Part shown: one piece after another, positions 16,182 through 25,927 of the stretch
Layout of the letters: every line of letters begins with the position of its first letter
Position numbering within the stretch: the first letter of the stretch is position 1
NCBI GenBank assembly: GCA_021776095.1
Contig: JAJFGO010000021.1
Location: 186,001 to 250,000, forward strand
DNA length: 64,000 bases
Direction of reading: 5' to 3'
Source: Kiloniellaceae bacterium
GTDB lineage: Bacteria; Pseudomonadota; Alphaproteobacteria; Kiloniellales; J153
Made by a program: the position numbers and the translations under genes
The notes under the pieces: generated by a model
The model's database searches: none
The model's input: only the letters and a program-made list of their open reading frames with translations
Told to the model about the DNA's origin: nothing

Positions 16182-17035
16182 AGCCCCGAAGACGCCAATC
16201 GCTCGAATTCGACGTCCTTGCCGAAGAAGCGTGAGGCCAAGGGGTCGATATGCGCGGGATCGCCAGTGGTGAAAAACCGGGGCGCCGGTTGAGCCGGGTC
16301 CGGCGTATCGAACTCAGGATGGCGGGCGAGATATTGCGCCAAGCTGTCTGCGACCACGTTAGGCTGATCCAGAATCTCCACCGCCGGCGGCAAGGCGGCG
16401 GCGAAATGCGTGGCCACCAGCGGATAGTGGGTGCAGCCCAGAATCGCCGTGTCGGGGCAACCCCCGTCCAGGCCGGCCAGAGATTCGGCAACGAAACCGC
16501 CGACCTGCCGGGCAAGTTCGGCCTCGGAGGCGTCGGCCTCGATCAGATCGACCAAGCCGGGACAGGCCTGCTGGACCACCGCGATGGCCGGCGCGCGTAG
16601 GCCGATCTCGTAGGGAAAGGATCCGCTTTCCACGGTGCGCCGGGTGGCGTAGACGGCGACCCGGCGGGTTTCGTGGACCCCGTCCCCGGGTGGCGATTTG
16701 ACATGCCAGGGCACCTTGGTGATAGCCTCGATGGTCGGCACGACGACGCCCAAGACACGGTTGCGGGGTGCGAAGTGCGGCAACCAGGTCTGTTGCAAGC
16801 GGCGCAACGCGACCGCGGAGGCCGTGTTGCAGGCGAGAAGCACCAGGCGGCACCCGATGGAAAACAGCCGCTCCACGTTTTCGCGGGTCAGTTCGTAGAT
16901 GGCCTCGACATCCCGCGCGCCATAGGGCGCGTGGGCGTGATCGCCTAGGTAAATGTAGCGATGCCCCGGCAGACGGGTGGTTAAGGCGCGCAGAACGGTT
17001 AGGCCACCGTGCCCGGAGTCGAAGACTCCGATCAT
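16178..17035 (-). CDS. murI: Glutamate racemase
   Basis: Interconverts L- and D-glutamate for peptidoglycan synthesis. 285 residues, typical length. Starts with IGVFDSGHGGLTVL (D6, S7); the first catalytic Cys is C69 in LACNTASA and the second is in LGCTHYPL near residue 190. It is the last gene of the operon argD-argF-hslO-lipoprotein-murI and starts three bases after the lipoprotein stop. It converges on argE with overlapping stop codons. Insertions before ETRRV look unremarkable. Confidence 0.95.
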   Translation of the reverse strand: MIGVFDSGHGGLTVLRALTTRLPGHRYIYLGDHAHAPYGARDVEAIYELTRENVERLFSIGCRLVLLACNTASAVALRRLQQTWLPHFAPRNRVLGVVVPTIEAITKVPWHVKSPPGDGVHETRRVAVYATRRTVESGSFPYEIGLRAPAIAVVQQACPGLVDLIEADASEAELARQVGGFVAESLAGLDGGCPDTAILGCTHYPLVATHFAAALPPAVEILDQPNVVADSLAQYLARHPEFDTPDPAQPAPRFFTTGDPAHIDPLASRFFGKDVEFERLASSGL

Positions 17036-17038
17036 GCT

Positions 17039-17653
17039 TTACGGCACGAGATAGGGTGCCAAGGACGTCCGGACGGTTTGCTCAAGCTGGCGGTCCAACT
17101 CGCGCATGATGTCCTTGGTCATTTCGTACCAAACCTGGTCGCGCTCGTTCAGGGTGATATCCTCCCGGACCGAGCGGGAGCGCACCGCCTCCGCCCGCGC
17201 CGTGGCCACCGCCCGGCCGCCGGCATCGACGATCCGCAGTTCGACCGCCATGCGCGCGTCGTATCTCTCCGCTTGGTCTTTGGTGACTAGGCCGGTCAGG
17301 CCGGTCGATTTTTTCAAGGGCACGGCGACCACGGAGGCGTCGCGCACAACATACTCGGCGCGCAAGCGCGGCCCGGCGGCAACCAAGCGATCCTCGGCCC
17401 ATTGGCGCGCGGCCTCGGCCGGGCGGACCGCAAAGAGGTGCTCCACATTGGGCGGCTTGGCCGGCACCTGATAGGTCACGTCCACCACGACATCGTTCAC
17501 ATCGAGGCGGAGCGGCGCCTGTTCCTGAAAGCGGATCGGCGGATATTCAGGGCGCGGCGGCGCGGCCGCGCAAGCCCCAAGCACGGGGAGCACGAACGCC
17601 AGAGCCACGAGGAGGACTCTTCTGTGAATTGCTCTTCCTTGAATTCGAGGCAT
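17039..17653 (-). CDS. Lipoprotein of unknown function
   Basis: A 204-residue protein from ATG 17653, with a basic N-terminus, a hydrophobic helix and the lipobox LGAC (about residue 28), so it is probably lipidated in the inner or outer membrane. The rest is a soluble alpha/beta domain with the segments VVDVTYQVPAKPPNVEHL and KDIMRELDRQLE near the end. Family not recognised. It lies between hslO and murI in a co-directional cluster and starts 75 bases after the hslO stop. Its neighbour murI suggests, but does not prove, a cell-envelope role. Confidence 0.7.
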   Translation of the reverse strand: MPRIQGRAIHRRVLLVALAFVLPVLGACAAAPPRPEYPPIRFQEQAPLRLDVNDVVVDVTYQVPAKPPNVEHLFAVRPAEAARQWAEDRLVAAGPRLRAEYVVRDASVVAVPLKKSTGLTGLVTKDQAERYDARMAVELRIVDAGGRAVATARAEAVRSRSVREDITLNERDQVWYEMTKDIMRELDRQLEQTVRTSLAPYLVP

Positions 17654-17727
17654 CTTGACCACCGTTTCTATGGCTGCCGCGCGGCAGCTCTGAACGCCCC
17701 GATCCTTACGCGCCGAATCGGGCAACA

Positions 17728-18741
17728 TCAAGACGCATAGATCCGATCCAAGGCGGCCGCATCGAAACGGTATTCCTGGTTGCAGAATTGGCAGGACATG
17801 ACGATTTCGTTGCCGTCCTTATAATCCTCGACCTCGGCGCGCGGCAGGGAGCGCAGGGTCTCCTCCAGGCGCGTCCGCGAACAGCGGCAGCGCGCGGTCA
17901 AAGGCCGGCGCCGAAAAACCCGCACGCCTTCCTCGTGGAACAGGCGGAACAGAAGGTCATTGATCGGCAGGTTCCAGTCCAGCAGTTCACCCGGTGTGCA
18001 ACTGGCCTGAAGGATCATGGACCTGTGCCAATCCTCGGCCTCGTCGACTTCTTCCCGGGGCGCGCCGCTCAAGTCCTCGTGGGACTTGCGGGCCGCCCCG
18101 CCCTGGTCCGGCACCCGTTGCAAGATCAAGCCGCCGGCACGCCAAGCGCCGTCGATCTGTGCCGCGGCGACGATTAGGCCGCAGCGAATCTGTTCCGATT
18201 GCTTGAAATAGTGCTGCAGACAATCGGACAGCGACTGCCCGGTCAACTCGACGATGCCCTGATAGCGTTCCGTGTGCGCGCCCTGATCGACCGTGAAGGC
18301 CAAATAGCCCTTGCCCAGGATATCCGCGATGGCGAAAGGCGCGGCCTGGTCCGCGCCGCCCCGGCCGGCCAGCGCCGCCGCCAGCGTATCGGCCTCGAAA
18401 CCGGCGTAACCGCGCAAATGCCCCTCGGAGGTCACATCGGTGACCATCATCTTGACCGGGCCGTCGCCCTTGGTCTGCAAGGTGAAGACGCCGTCGTACT
18501 TCATCAGGTTAGACTGCATGGCGGTGAGCGCCAGCATCTCGCCAATCAGGGCCGCCAAGGGCACCGGGTAGGCGTGACGCGAGACGATTTCATCGAACGC
18601 ATCGCCCAAGCGCACGAGGTTTCCTCGAATACCGGAAGATTCCAAGGTGAAGGTCTGCGCCGCGTCGTATTCGCGCGACTCCAAGTCCGGCGCCGCAATA
18701 TCGGCCGGCGCGGAATCGCCGCCCAAAAACCCAGGCGTCAC
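17728..18741 (-). CDS. hslO: Redox-regulated chaperone Hsp33
   Basis: Cytosolic holdase activated by oxidative unfolding. About 337 residues if translation begins at GTG 18741, whose last two bases belong to the argF stop (GTGA overlap); GTG 18750 is an alternative. The N-terminal domain carries [21 protein letters not shown] and HLRGYAGF. The C-terminal zinc redox switch shows [12 protein letters not shown] and, later, [11 protein letters not shown], the four Cys expected. In this genome it is coupled to argF and upstream of a lipoprotein and murI, an arrangement also seen in other alphaproteobacteria as far as I recall. Confidence 0.93.
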   Translation of the reverse strand: MTPGFLGGDSAPADIAAPDLESREYDAAQTFTLESSGIRGNLVRLGDAFDEIVSRHAYPVPLAALIGEMLALTAMQSNLMKYDGVFTLQTKGDGPVKMMVTDVTSEGHLRGYAGFEADTLAAALAGRGGADQAAPFAIADILGKGYLAFTVDQGAHTERYQGIVELTGQSLSDCLQHYFKQSEQIRCGLIVAAAQIDGAWRAGGLILQRVPDQGGAARKSHEDLSGAPREEVDEAEDWHRSMILQASCTPGELLDWNLPINDLLFRLFHEEGVRVFRRRPLTARCRCSRTRLEETLRSLPRAEVEDYKDGNEIVMSCQFCNQEYRFDAAALDRIYAS

Positions 18742-19655
18742 GTCATGCACCAGTGCAAAATGCCCTTTTGCGCGTGCAGCCGGTTTTCCGCCTCGTCCCA
18801 AACGACGGACTGCGGCCCGTCGATCACGCCGGCCGTAACCTCATCGCCGCGGTGCGCCGGCAGGCAATGCATGAAGATGGCGTCCGGTTTGGCCAGGGCC
18901 ATGAGTCGTTCGTCGACCCGGTAGGGCCGCAGCAGGTTGTGGCGGCTCGGGCTTTCCTTCTCGTCGCCCATGGACACCCAGGTGTCGGTGACCAGGCAAT
19001 CGGCACCTTCGACCGCCTTTTCCACGTCCGGCGTGACCACGATCTTGCCGCCCTGGGACGCCGCCCAGTCGAGCATCTCGGTCGGCGGCATCAAGAACTC
19101 GGGACAGGCCAGGCGCAATTCGAAGCGAAAGCGCACGGCGGCCTGAATCCAGGAGGTCGCCATGTTGTTGCCGTCGCCGGACCAGACCACCACCTTGCCC
19201 TCGATCGGCCCGCTGTGCTCCTCGAAGGTCATGACGTCGGCCATCAATTGACAAGGATGGGTTCGGTCGGTCAGCCCATTGATCACCGGTACGCTGGCGT
19301 GCTCGGCCATGTCCAGCAGGATCGCCTCGCTGGTGGTGCGGATCATGATCGCATCCACATAGCGCGACAGGACCCGGGCCGTATCGGCGACAGTCTCGCC
19401 CCGGCCAAGCTGGCTGCCGTCGCGCTCCATCACCACCGCCTCGCCGCCCAGCTGGCGAATCCCTAGCTCAAACGACACGCGGGTGCGGGTCGAGGGCTTC
19501 TCGAAAATCATCGCCAGCGCCTTGCCGGCCAGCGGCCGGTCCGCCGCCTCGCCACGTTTGAAGGCCGTGCCGCGCGCCAGCATGTCGCGCAGGGTCTCGG
19601 TATCGAAGCGATCCAGATCCAGGAAATGTTTCGCGTGAGATGGTGCCTCCGGCAT
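18738..19655 (-). CDS. argF: Ornithine carbamoyltransferase
   Basis: Makes citrulline from ornithine and carbamoyl phosphate. 305 residues from ATG 19655, which lies one base beyond the argD stop. The carbamoyl-phosphate loop [11 protein letters not shown], the HPCQ motif after LTDRT, and the ornithine-binding HCLPAHRG near the C-terminus are all present, as is DTWVSMGDE. Normal length for the anabolic enzyme. Part of the argD-argF-hslO operon. Confidence 0.95.
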   Translation of the reverse strand: MPEAPSHAKHFLDLDRFDTETLRDMLARGTAFKRGEAADRPLAGKALAMIFEKPSTRTRVSFELGIRQLGGEAVVMERDGSQLGRGETVADTARVLSRYVDAIMIRTTSEAILLDMAEHASVPVINGLTDRTHPCQLMADVMTFEEHSGPIEGKVVVWSGDGNNMATSWIQAAVRFRFELRLACPEFLMPPTEMLDWAASQGGKIVVTPDVEKAVEGADCLVTDTWVSMGDEKESPSRHNLLRPYRVDERLMALAKPDAIFMHCLPAHRGDEVTAGVIDGPQSVVWDEAENRLHAQKGILHWCMT

Positions 19656-19656
19656 C

Positions 19657-20835
19657 TCAGGCCGCCTCGGCCCAGCGGGCGCAAGCGCCCTCCAGGATCC
19701 CAACCGCCTCGTCGACTTGCCCGTCCTCGACCACCAGGGGTGGCAGAATACGAATCACGTTCTCCGCCGCCGGAACCACCAGAAGGCCGGCGTCGCGCAA
19801 GCGCGCAGTCATCTCGGCATTGGGCACCACGCACTTGAGCCCAAGCATCAGGCCTTGGCCACGCACCTCCTCCAGGACCGCCGGGAAGCGCACCACCAGG
19901 CCGTCGAGCCTCTTGCGCAAACGGGCCGCCTTACGCACCACCTCATCGAGAAATCCGTCTTGCAGCAGAATATCGAGCACCGCGTTGCCGACCGTCGTGC
20001 CGAGCGGGTTGCCACCATAGGTGCTGCCATGGGTGCCGGCGGTCATGCCGGCTGCCGCCGCCTCGCTGGCCACAAAAGCACCGATCGGAAAACCACCGCC
20101 CAGGCCCTTCGCTAAGGCCATAGCATCGGGCGCGATCCCGGCCCATTCATAGGCGAAAAGCTTGCCGGTCCGGCCCATGCCGCACTGAATTTCGTCGAAC
20201 AACAACAACAGGCCGAATTCGTCGCAGACCGCGCGCAGGCCGCGCAGGAAGTCGGGATCGGCGGCGCGGATGCCGCCCTCGCCCTGAACCGGCTCAACCA
20301 AGATCGCCGCCGTCTCGTCGCTGATCGCGGCACGCAGCTCGTTCAAGTTGCCGAAAGCGACCTGATCGAAGCCGCCGGAGACCGGGCCGAAACCCTCTAG
20401 ATGCTTGGGGTTGTTGGCCGCGGAAAGCGCAGTCCAGGAGCGGCCGTGAAAGGCACCGCTAAAGGTGATGATGCGGGTGCGCTCCGGGCGGCCGTTATGG
20501 TGCTGGTACTTGCGCGCCAGCTTCATGATCCCTTCGACCGCCTCGGTCCCGGAATTGCAGAAGAAAACCCGGTCGGCGAAACTGTGCGCGCACAAACGCT
20601 CGGCCAGGCGCTTGGCCTCCGGAATCTCATAGAGATTTGAGACATGCCACAGCTTTTGCGCCTGCGCGGTCAGCGCGGAGACCACGTGCGGATGGGCATG
20701 GCCCAGGGCATTGACCGCGATCCCGGCCGCGAAATCCAAAAATCGTCGCCCGTCGGTCGCGTAGAGGTAGGCACCTTCGCCCCGCTCGAAAGCGAGAGGG
20801 GCACGCGCGTAGGTCGGCATCAGGGCGTCGGTCAC
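19657..20835 (-). CDS. argD: Acetylornithine aminotransferase
   Basis: PLP-dependent class III aminotransferase that forms N-acetylornithine; it may also serve in lysine synthesis. 392 residues if GTG 20835 is the start, supported by GGAGAAG just upstream; ATG 20820 is the alternative. Motifs include [15 protein letters not shown], the cofactor-binding [25 protein letters not shown] and the Schiff-base Lys in [13 protein letters not shown]. It is the first gene of the argD-argF-hslO operon and has a good promoter at 20909-20937 on the same strand. Confidence 0.94.
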   Translation of the reverse strand: MTDALMPTYARAPLAFERGEGAYLYATDGRRFLDFAAGIAVNALGHAHPHVVSALTAQAQKLWHVSNLYEIPEAKRLAERLCAHSFADRVFFCNSGTEAVEGIMKLARKYQHHNGRPERTRIITFSGAFHGRSWTALSAANNPKHLEGFGPVSGGFDQVAFGNLNELRAAISDETAAILVEPVQGEGGIRAADPDFLRGLRAVCDEFGLLLLFDEIQCGMGRTGKLFAYEWAGIAPDAMALAKGLGGGFPIGAFVASEAAAAGMTAGTHGSTYGGNPLGTTVGNAVLDILLQDGFLDEVVRKAARLRKRLDGLVVRFPAVLEEVRGQGLMLGLKCVVPNAEMTARLRDAGLLVVPAAENVIRILPPLVVEDGQVDEAVGILEGACARWAEAA

Positions 20836-20908
20836 GGGACTTCTCCGAAAAGGACGAAAACCGGCCCGCCGGCGCGCAACCGCGCAGCCCGGCAGGCGAA
20901 GGGGCGAG

Positions 20909-20937
20909 ACTATTCTCGCAATCGAAACCCGTGTCAA
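20909..20937 (-). promoter_or_regulatory. Promoter of the argD-argF-hslO operon
   Basis: On the minus strand a perfect TTGACA (20937-20932), a 17-base spacer and AATAGT (20914-20909, four of six) form a good housekeeping promoter with a start expected near 20902, giving a leader of about 67 bases before GTG 20835. Confidence 0.6.
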
Positions 20938-20972
20938 TCAAGGGCGGCCGGAAAACCGGTGGCCGGGTGGCC

Positions 20973-21926
20973 TCAATATACCCGTTCGACCGCGTGGCCG
21001 CGCTGGGTCAAGAGACTCAGGATGCCGCTGTCACCCGGAAGATGCAGGGCGCCGACCGCAATAAAGGCGCCGCCCTGGCGCAAACGCCCGGCCATGCGCG
21101 TAACCATGGTCAAGTTACGCTCGTCATTGAATCGGCGCAGGAACAGTTCCATCAACTCGGGCTGGGCTTCGCGCTGGGCGGCCATACGGCCATAGATGGC
21201 CCCGGTATCGCGGGCCAGGTAATTGACGGTCATTTCCTCGAACATGGTCTCGATGCTGGCGTTCTGTTCGATCGCGGAGGTCAGCATGGCGATTTGGCTG
21301 GCCTCGGGCATGTCGTTGAACAGCGCGATCTGCTCTTGCGCCGTCTCCAGGGCATGAAGCGGCTTGTCCTGGGCCCCGGCCCTGGCCTGCAAGGCCTGAT
21401 CGAGCGGCAAGTCCCCACCCGCGGCACGGGCCAGCTCCGCCTGCGGAATGCTCAAGATGGTAGCCAGCGCCCAGGGCTTGAAAAACCGCAGTTGCTCCGG
21501 ACCGAAGCCATAGCGGCGGCCGGCCTCCGCGACCTGCGCGAAGCTATCCGGCCCGAGGATGGTGTCCAGGGTGCGTCCGTCGGTCAGCACCATGGCCTGG
21601 CCCATCTTGGCCCGGACCTGATCGTCCATGACGACCTCGAACGTGGCGCTTTGGGCCGAATCGAAGGCCGCGCGGACCGGCTCGGGCAGGGTCAAAACCC
21701 GTTCATCGGTCACATGCATGGTCCCGAACAGGTAGTTGGGCGCGGCCCCGGCGGGCGCCCCAGGTGCCTCGATACGCCACAGTAGGCCCTCGCCAAATGG
21801 GATTTCGGCGGCCCCGGCGGCGGTCCGGCCCCAGAGCAGGAGCGAGGGCGCCAACAGCGCCAAGGCCAAGGGTACGGCTACGGCCAGGGCGGCCCAGCGG
21901 CGCAGAATCGGCGGAAAAGACATCAT
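20973..21926 (-). CDS. TraB/GumN family protein
   Basis: About 317 residues from ATG 21926 (a second ATG follows at 21923). An N-terminal hydrophobic helix may be a signal peptide or membrane anchor. The TraB/GumN hallmark is seen as LFGTMHVTDERV near residue 70, together with FEVVMDD, FFKPWAL and a C-terminal FIAVGALHLPGDSGILSLL with the paired GxLH. These proteins are thought to be membrane-associated metalloprotease-like enzymes of the Tiki type; the bacterial role is unclear. It is transcribed away from the ABC-2 permeases on the same strand. Confidence 0.83.
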   Translation of the reverse strand: MMSFPPILRRWAALAVAVPLALALLAPSLLLWGRTAAGAAEIPFGEGLLWRIEAPGAPAGAAPNYLFGTMHVTDERVLTLPEPVRAAFDSAQSATFEVVMDDQVRAKMGQAMVLTDGRTLDTILGPDSFAQVAEAGRRYGFGPEQLRFFKPWALATILSIPQAELARAAGGDLPLDQALQARAGAQDKPLHALETAQEQIALFNDMPEASQIAMLTSAIEQNASIETMFEEMTVNYLARDTGAIYGRMAAQREAQPELMELFLRRFNDERNLTMVTRMAGRLRQGGAFIAVGALHLPGDSGILSLLTQRGHAVERVY

Positions 21927-22030
21927 GGTTTGGCCTGCGGTACGATCCAAGAAGGCGGGCGCGGCGGCCCTGGCCCAGTCTAGCCATGCAAGGGTTGCCG
22001 GGTGGTTAGGGCTCACATTCAAATGTGGGC

Positions 22031-22861
22031 TCAGGGCTTGAGTTTGTAGCCCCTATCGAAGAGCCGCCACGCCACCGCCCCTAGAACCGCGATCATGGGC
22101 AGCAGAAACGCCGCCGCCACGGCCGGCGATTCATGGGACTGGCCGGTGAAGCCATAACGGAACCCCTCCAGGGCGTGGAACACCGGATTGGCCCGAAATA
22201 GCCATTGCACCTCCCCCGGCAGATTGGCGACCGGAAAAAAAGCGCCCGAAAGCAAGGCGACCGGAAAGACCAAAAAAGCCTCGGCGGCGCTGAAATGATC
22301 CCAGCGTTCGGCACAGATGCCGACAATAACCCCGGCCAGGGCGAACAAAAGAGCCGCCGCCAGGGCAAAGCCGACAATGGCCAAAACGTTGTGTACCGGC
22401 AGATCGACAAACAGGGCCATGAGCGCCAGGATCACCGATCCGGTGATCAGCGCGTTGCTGGCGGCCGAGACGGTGAAGGCGCCAATGACCTCCAAAGCCG
22501 TCATGGGCGCGCCCAGAATGTCGCCGATCATGCCTTCGATCTTGTCGTGAAAGATCGGAACTGCCGCCCCTTCGAAGGCACTGTGGGTCAAGCTGAACAT
22601 GATGATGCCCGGGGCCATGAACTGGGCCAGGGTCACGCCGGGAATCGGATCGACGCCGCCGCCCAGGGCAACTTGAAAGACCGCCAGGAACATAAGGCTG
22701 GACATGGCCGGCCCGGCGATCGATTCCCCGGCATAGCGCAGAAAGCGTAGCTGTTCGCGCCGGTACAGGCTCCACACACCGCGCCAATTGAACGCGCCGA
22801 AACGCCGCACGCGCGGCGCCTGAGGGGAATTCGCGCGTTCGAGCGATCGCGCCAAATTCAA
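22031..22861 (-). CDS. ABC-2 type transporter permease (second of pair)
   Basis: 276 residues with six hydrophobic segments and an ABC-2 layout: N-terminal WSLYRREQLRFLR, then LGGGVDPIPGVTLAQFMAPGI, a TALEVIGAF segment, and a C-terminal GAFFPVANLP followed by NPVFHALEGFRYGF. The start is taken as TTG 22861, whose last two bases lie in the upstream TGA (TTGA overlap), since no ATG or GTG gives a sensible N-terminus. It probably forms a heterodimeric exporter with the related permease encoded directly upstream. No ATPase gene is adjacent. Confidence 0.8.
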   Translation of the reverse strand: MNLARSLERANSPQAPRVRRFGAFNWRGVWSLYRREQLRFLRYAGESIAGPAMSSLMFLAVFQVALGGGVDPIPGVTLAQFMAPGIIMFSLTHSAFEGAAVPIFHDKIEGMIGDILGAPMTALEVIGAFTVSAASNALITGSVILALMALFVDLPVHNVLAIVGFALAAALLFALAGVIVGICAERWDHFSAAEAFLVFPVALLSGAFFPVANLPGEVQWLFRANPVFHALEGFRYGFTGQSHESPAVAAAFLLPMIAVLGAVAWRLFDRGYKLKP

Positions 22862-23685
22862 TCTTTCAAACGGTAGCCGGTGGCGAACATCCGGTGGACT
22901 ACGGCCCAAAGCGCCACATTGACCCCCAAGACAACCGCGTAGCCAACCAGCACCGAGCCGTCGGCGCGGCCGATAAAGCCGTAACGGAAGCCGTCGATCA
23001 AATAGAAGAAGGGATTGAAATGGGCGATAAACTGCCAGTCCGCCGGCAGGCGCTCGATAGAATAGAAGGTGCCGGAGAGGAACGAGAACGGGGTGATCAC
23101 GAAGTTCGTGACCGCCGCGATATGATCGAACTTCTCGGCCCAAATGCCCCCGATCAGGCCGAGTAGCGACAACATGAGCGCGCCATTGACCGCATGGTAG
23201 GCCAGGGTCAAGGGATCGTGGATCCGAATGGGTAGAAAGATCGACATGGCCAGGCCGGCGACACACCCGACCAGAACGCCCCGAGTCACGCCGCCGCCGG
23301 CGATACCCAAGGTCAGCTCGCCGGCGGACAAGGGTGGCATGAGCACATCGACGATGTTGCCCTGCACCTTGGCGATAACGATCGACGAGGAGGTATTGGC
23401 GAAAGAGTTCTGCATCAAGGTCATCATGATCAGGCCGGGCGCCAGAAATAGGGTGTAAGGCACGCCGTCCACCTCGCGCCCAGCACCGCCCAGGGCCAGG
23501 GCGAAAATCGCCAAGAACAACAGCGTCGTCACCATGGGCGCCAAAAGGGTCTGGGTGAAGACGTTGAGGAAGCGGCGCACCTCCTTCATGTAAAGGGTCC
23601 AAAGGCCGCGCCAGTTGACCGCGCCGATCGCGCGCGGCCCCCGGCCGCCGCCGGAAAGACTATGTGCATCCATGGGCCATGACAT
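22858..23685 (-). CDS. ABC-2 type transporter permease (first of pair)
   Basis: About 275 residues from ATG 23685 (ATG 23673 also possible). It is similar in layout to the downstream permease: WTLYMKEVRRFLN near the N-terminus, GGAGREVDGVPYTLFLAPGL, a six-segment membrane core, SGTFYSIERLPADW and NPFFYLIDGFRYGFIG. The family exports polysaccharides, lipids or drugs when paired with an ATPase. The ATP-binding subunit is absent from this operon, and the upstream gene recX is divergent, so the ATPase must be encoded elsewhere. The stop is embedded in the next gene's start. Confidence 0.82.
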   Translation of the reverse strand: MSWPMDAHSLSGGGRGPRAIGAVNWRGLWTLYMKEVRRFLNVFTQTLLAPMVTTLLFLAIFALALGGAGREVDGVPYTLFLAPGLIMMTLMQNSFANTSSSIVIAKVQGNIVDVLMPPLSAGELTLGIAGGGVTRGVLVGCVAGLAMSIFLPIRIHDPLTLAYHAVNGALMLSLLGLIGGIWAEKFDHIAAVTNFVITPFSFLSGTFYSIERLPADWQFIAHFNPFFYLIDGFRYGFIGRADGSVLVGYAVVLGVNVALWAVVHRMFATGYRLKD

Positions 23686-23785
23686 AAGCCGGGCAGCGAT
23701 TTCAGGCAAGCGGCACCCAGGACAGGGCCCGCCGGCCGGTGCTACCCTGGGCCCGCCCAATGACGGCGATCTAGGAGGGAACCCG

Positions 23786-24391
23786 GTGCCGGCCCAGTTC
23801 GATAGCCCGCCTGCGAAGGCGCGGCGCCCGCGCCGCGGCCCGCGCAAGGCGACCGCCGATTACCTGCGCAATTCCGCCCTGCACTACTTGGAGCGCTATG
23901 CCACTTCCAGCGCTCATTTGCGCCGCCTCTTGATGGTCAAGGTGGCCCGTTCCGCCGCCGCGCACGAAACCGACGCCGAGGCCGGCGCAGCCGAGGTCGA
24001 GGCGCTGATCCGCCGCCTCGAAGGCCAGGGCTTGCTCGACGACGAGCAATTCGCCCAAGCCAGGGCCAGAACCCTACATCGGCGCGGCAATTCGGCCCGG
24101 GCGATCCGTGGGGCCCTGGCGGAAAAAGGCGTGGGGAGCGAAGCCATCGAGGCCGCGTTGCAGGCCTTGGCGGAGGAGATCGGCGAGCCCGACCTGGCCG
24201 CCGCTCTGCGCTATGCCCGCCGGCGGAGCCTGGGTCCCTACCGTGCGGCCCCGGCGCGTGCCGAGATGCGCGAAAAGGACCTGGCGGCCCTGGGGCGCCG
24301 CGGATTCGGCTACGACCTGGCCCGCCGCGTCATCGACGCCCAGGACGCGGAGGAAATGGAGGCGTCAGACGGGGCCGGCAGAGTGAGATAG
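23786..24391 (+). CDS. recX: RecX family regulatory protein
   Basis: 201 residues from GTG 23786, chosen for the GGAGG at 23774-23778. Three-helix RecX modules are visible: LHYLERYATSSAHLRRLL, IRRLEGQGLLDDEQFAQARA and AIRGALAEKGVGSEAIEAAL, and then a final repeat with FGYDLARRVID. RecX modulates RecA filaments. The N-terminal ~30 residues are basic and low-complexity. There is no recA in the window. It is divergent from the ABC-2 permease pair. Confidence 0.85.
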   Translation: MPAQFDSPPAKARRPRRGPRKATADYLRNSALHYLERYATSSAHLRRLLMVKVARSAAAHETDAEAGAAEVEALIRRLEGQGLLDDEQFAQARARTLHRRGNSARAIRGALAEKGVGSEAIEAALQALAEEIGEPDLAAALRYARRRSLGPYRAAPARAEMREKDLAALGRRGFGYDLARRVIDAQDAEEMEASDGAGRVR

Positions 24392-24502
24392 GCTTAGCAT
24401 CCCGTAGCGATTTCACTTGCAGGCTAAATTGGCTTTCGGTTTCTCCGCAACAGCACGGGCGTCAAGTAACGCACCGAAATCTTTGGCCGTAACGTGCCCT
24501 GC

Positions 24503-25239
24503 TCATAGCGCCGCACATTGCGGTTCGCTCTCTTCTGCCTCATCGCTCGTGCCATAGGCGCCCTGCGAGGTCGCAGGACTCTTCGCCTTCTTTATCATTT
24601 GGCCGTACTTGTCGCTAGCGAGCGGAACCTCGACCGCGGTGATCTCAGCACCGTCCGGATCAACGAATTTCACCCGGATCGTGGCGCTCTTGATGTCGCA
24701 GATCGATAGCTGCGGAACAAAGAACACGACCCCTCATTGCGTTCACCCTTGGCAAGGTTCCGCTCTGTAAAGGCCATATTGTCGTAATCGACCGTCCGCG
24801 CAACCTTGGCCTTATTCCGAGAATTTCGCGCCATCATCACGCCGATGAAACCAAACGCGATCCCCGCACCAACAACGCTGCCGGTTTCTCCGACGTGGCT
24901 GACCGCCGAGGCAGTGCTTACGGGCGCAAAAGACCGGCCCCCTGACAGAACCAGTTCCATTTTCGACAATGGTGTCAAAGTGGCGAGATCACCACGGTTT
25001 TCGACCGCGATATGAACCGCTAAAACGTTCGCCCCAGTCAGATCGGCGTCAAATTGACTTTTCTGCCGAGCAGCGTCTAGATAGGGGTCAACGGCGACGG
25101 CCAAATCCTTGGTGATCTGCCATTCGTAAGGCTTGGTCTGCACAACCGCGGTTGGCGTCGGCTTATAGGAAGAGCAGGCCGAAAGAGTGGCCGCCAATGC
25201 GAGCGCGGCGGACCAGTTACGTGCGCGGCAAATACTCAT
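24503..25239 (-). pseudogene. Lipoprotein gene disrupted by a frameshift
   Basis: The 5' part (from ATG 25239) encodes a signal peptide with lipobox LSACSS and a soluble domain with a Gly-rich hydrophobic stretch (GETGSVVGAGIAFGF). After the codons for NEG at about 24730-24735 the reading frame moves: the natural continuation, beginning VFFVPQLSICDIKSA, lies in another frame from 24727 to the stop at 24503. Two bases separate the blocks, so one base is missing (or two are extra) next to a run of G. The unshifted frame ends at 24670 with an unrelated tail. Either a real inactivation or a sequencing error. Confidence 0.7.
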
Positions 25240-25385
25240 CGCTTTTCCTACACCAAATCCATACCAGGAATGCTAAGGATACCCGCTGGGTTAAGCCTAT
25301 AAAAACCCCATTTGGCCTTGAAAAGAAACAAAGTTTGCTGAAAATTGCCGTGATTGAACCTGGGTGCCGGTCACGCCACCTTGAA

Positions 25386-25415
25386 TTGACCTGAGAGGGA
25401 TTTAATACATATAGA
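25386..25415 (+). promoter_or_regulatory. Promoter of the TPR protein gene
   Basis: TTGACC (25386-25391, five of six) and TATAGA (25410-25415, four of six) with an 18-base spacer, in the intergenic region between two divergent genes; start expected near 25422, about 32 bases before the ATG. Confidence 0.5.
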
Positions 25416-25453
25416 GTCCCTGCGAAGGGTTCGTTCTGACGGAGGAATTTCAC

Positions 25454-25927
25454 ATGGTCGCGCTTACCCGATCCATCTTGGCCGCGATGCTGTGCCTGGG
25501 GGTCTTCACTGGCGGAGCGTTGGCCGCCGGCGGCGGCGACAGTACGCCCGCCAAGAAGCAAGATTCCTACTACACCGAAGCGAAAAAAATGATCGACGCG
25601 GGCAATTACAAGATGGCGATTATGATGCTGCGCCAATCGCTCGACGAAAACCCGACCAATGCCGATGCGCACAACTATTTGGGCTACAGCCTGCGCAAGT
25701 CGGGCAACAAGGAAGACGCGCTGGCCAGCTACCGGAATGCGCTGGCCATTGATCCGGAGCACAAGGGCGCCAACGAGTATTTGGGCGAGCTCTACCTGGA
25801 GATGGGCCAGCTCGACAAAGCGACGGAGCGCCTGGACGTGCTCGACAAGGCGTGCTTTTTCGGCTGCGACGAATACCGCGAGTTGAAGGCCGCGATCGAG
25901 AAATACCGCACCAAGAGCAGCAGCTAA
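25454..25927 (+). CDS. Periplasmic TPR-repeat protein
   Basis: A 157-residue protein with a Sec signal peptide (hydrophobic helix then AGGGD, residues ~1-25) and three tetratricopeptide repeats (about residues 38-140), clearest in NADAHNYLGYSLRKSGNKEDALASY and KGANEYLGELYLEMGQLDKA. Two Cys near the C-terminus (CFFGC) may form a CxxxC disulfide. Likely a periplasmic scaffold. GGAGGAA lies six bases before the ATG and a good promoter lies upstream. The stop overlaps that of the convergent cyclase gene by four bases (25924-25927). Confidence 0.85.
   Translation: MVALTRSILAAMLCLGVFTGGALAAGGGDSTPAKKQDSYYTEAKKMIDAGNYKMAIMMLRQSLDENPTNADAHNYLGYSLRKSGNKEDALASYRNALAIDPEHKGANEYLGELYLEMGQLDKATERLDVLDKACFFGCDEYRELKAAIEKYRTKSSS

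Noticed and set aside
22862-23602. Upstream extension of the second ABC-2 permease frame
   Set aside because: It is an out-of-frame reading of the first permease; the sensible protein begins at the TTG overlapping the upstream stop.
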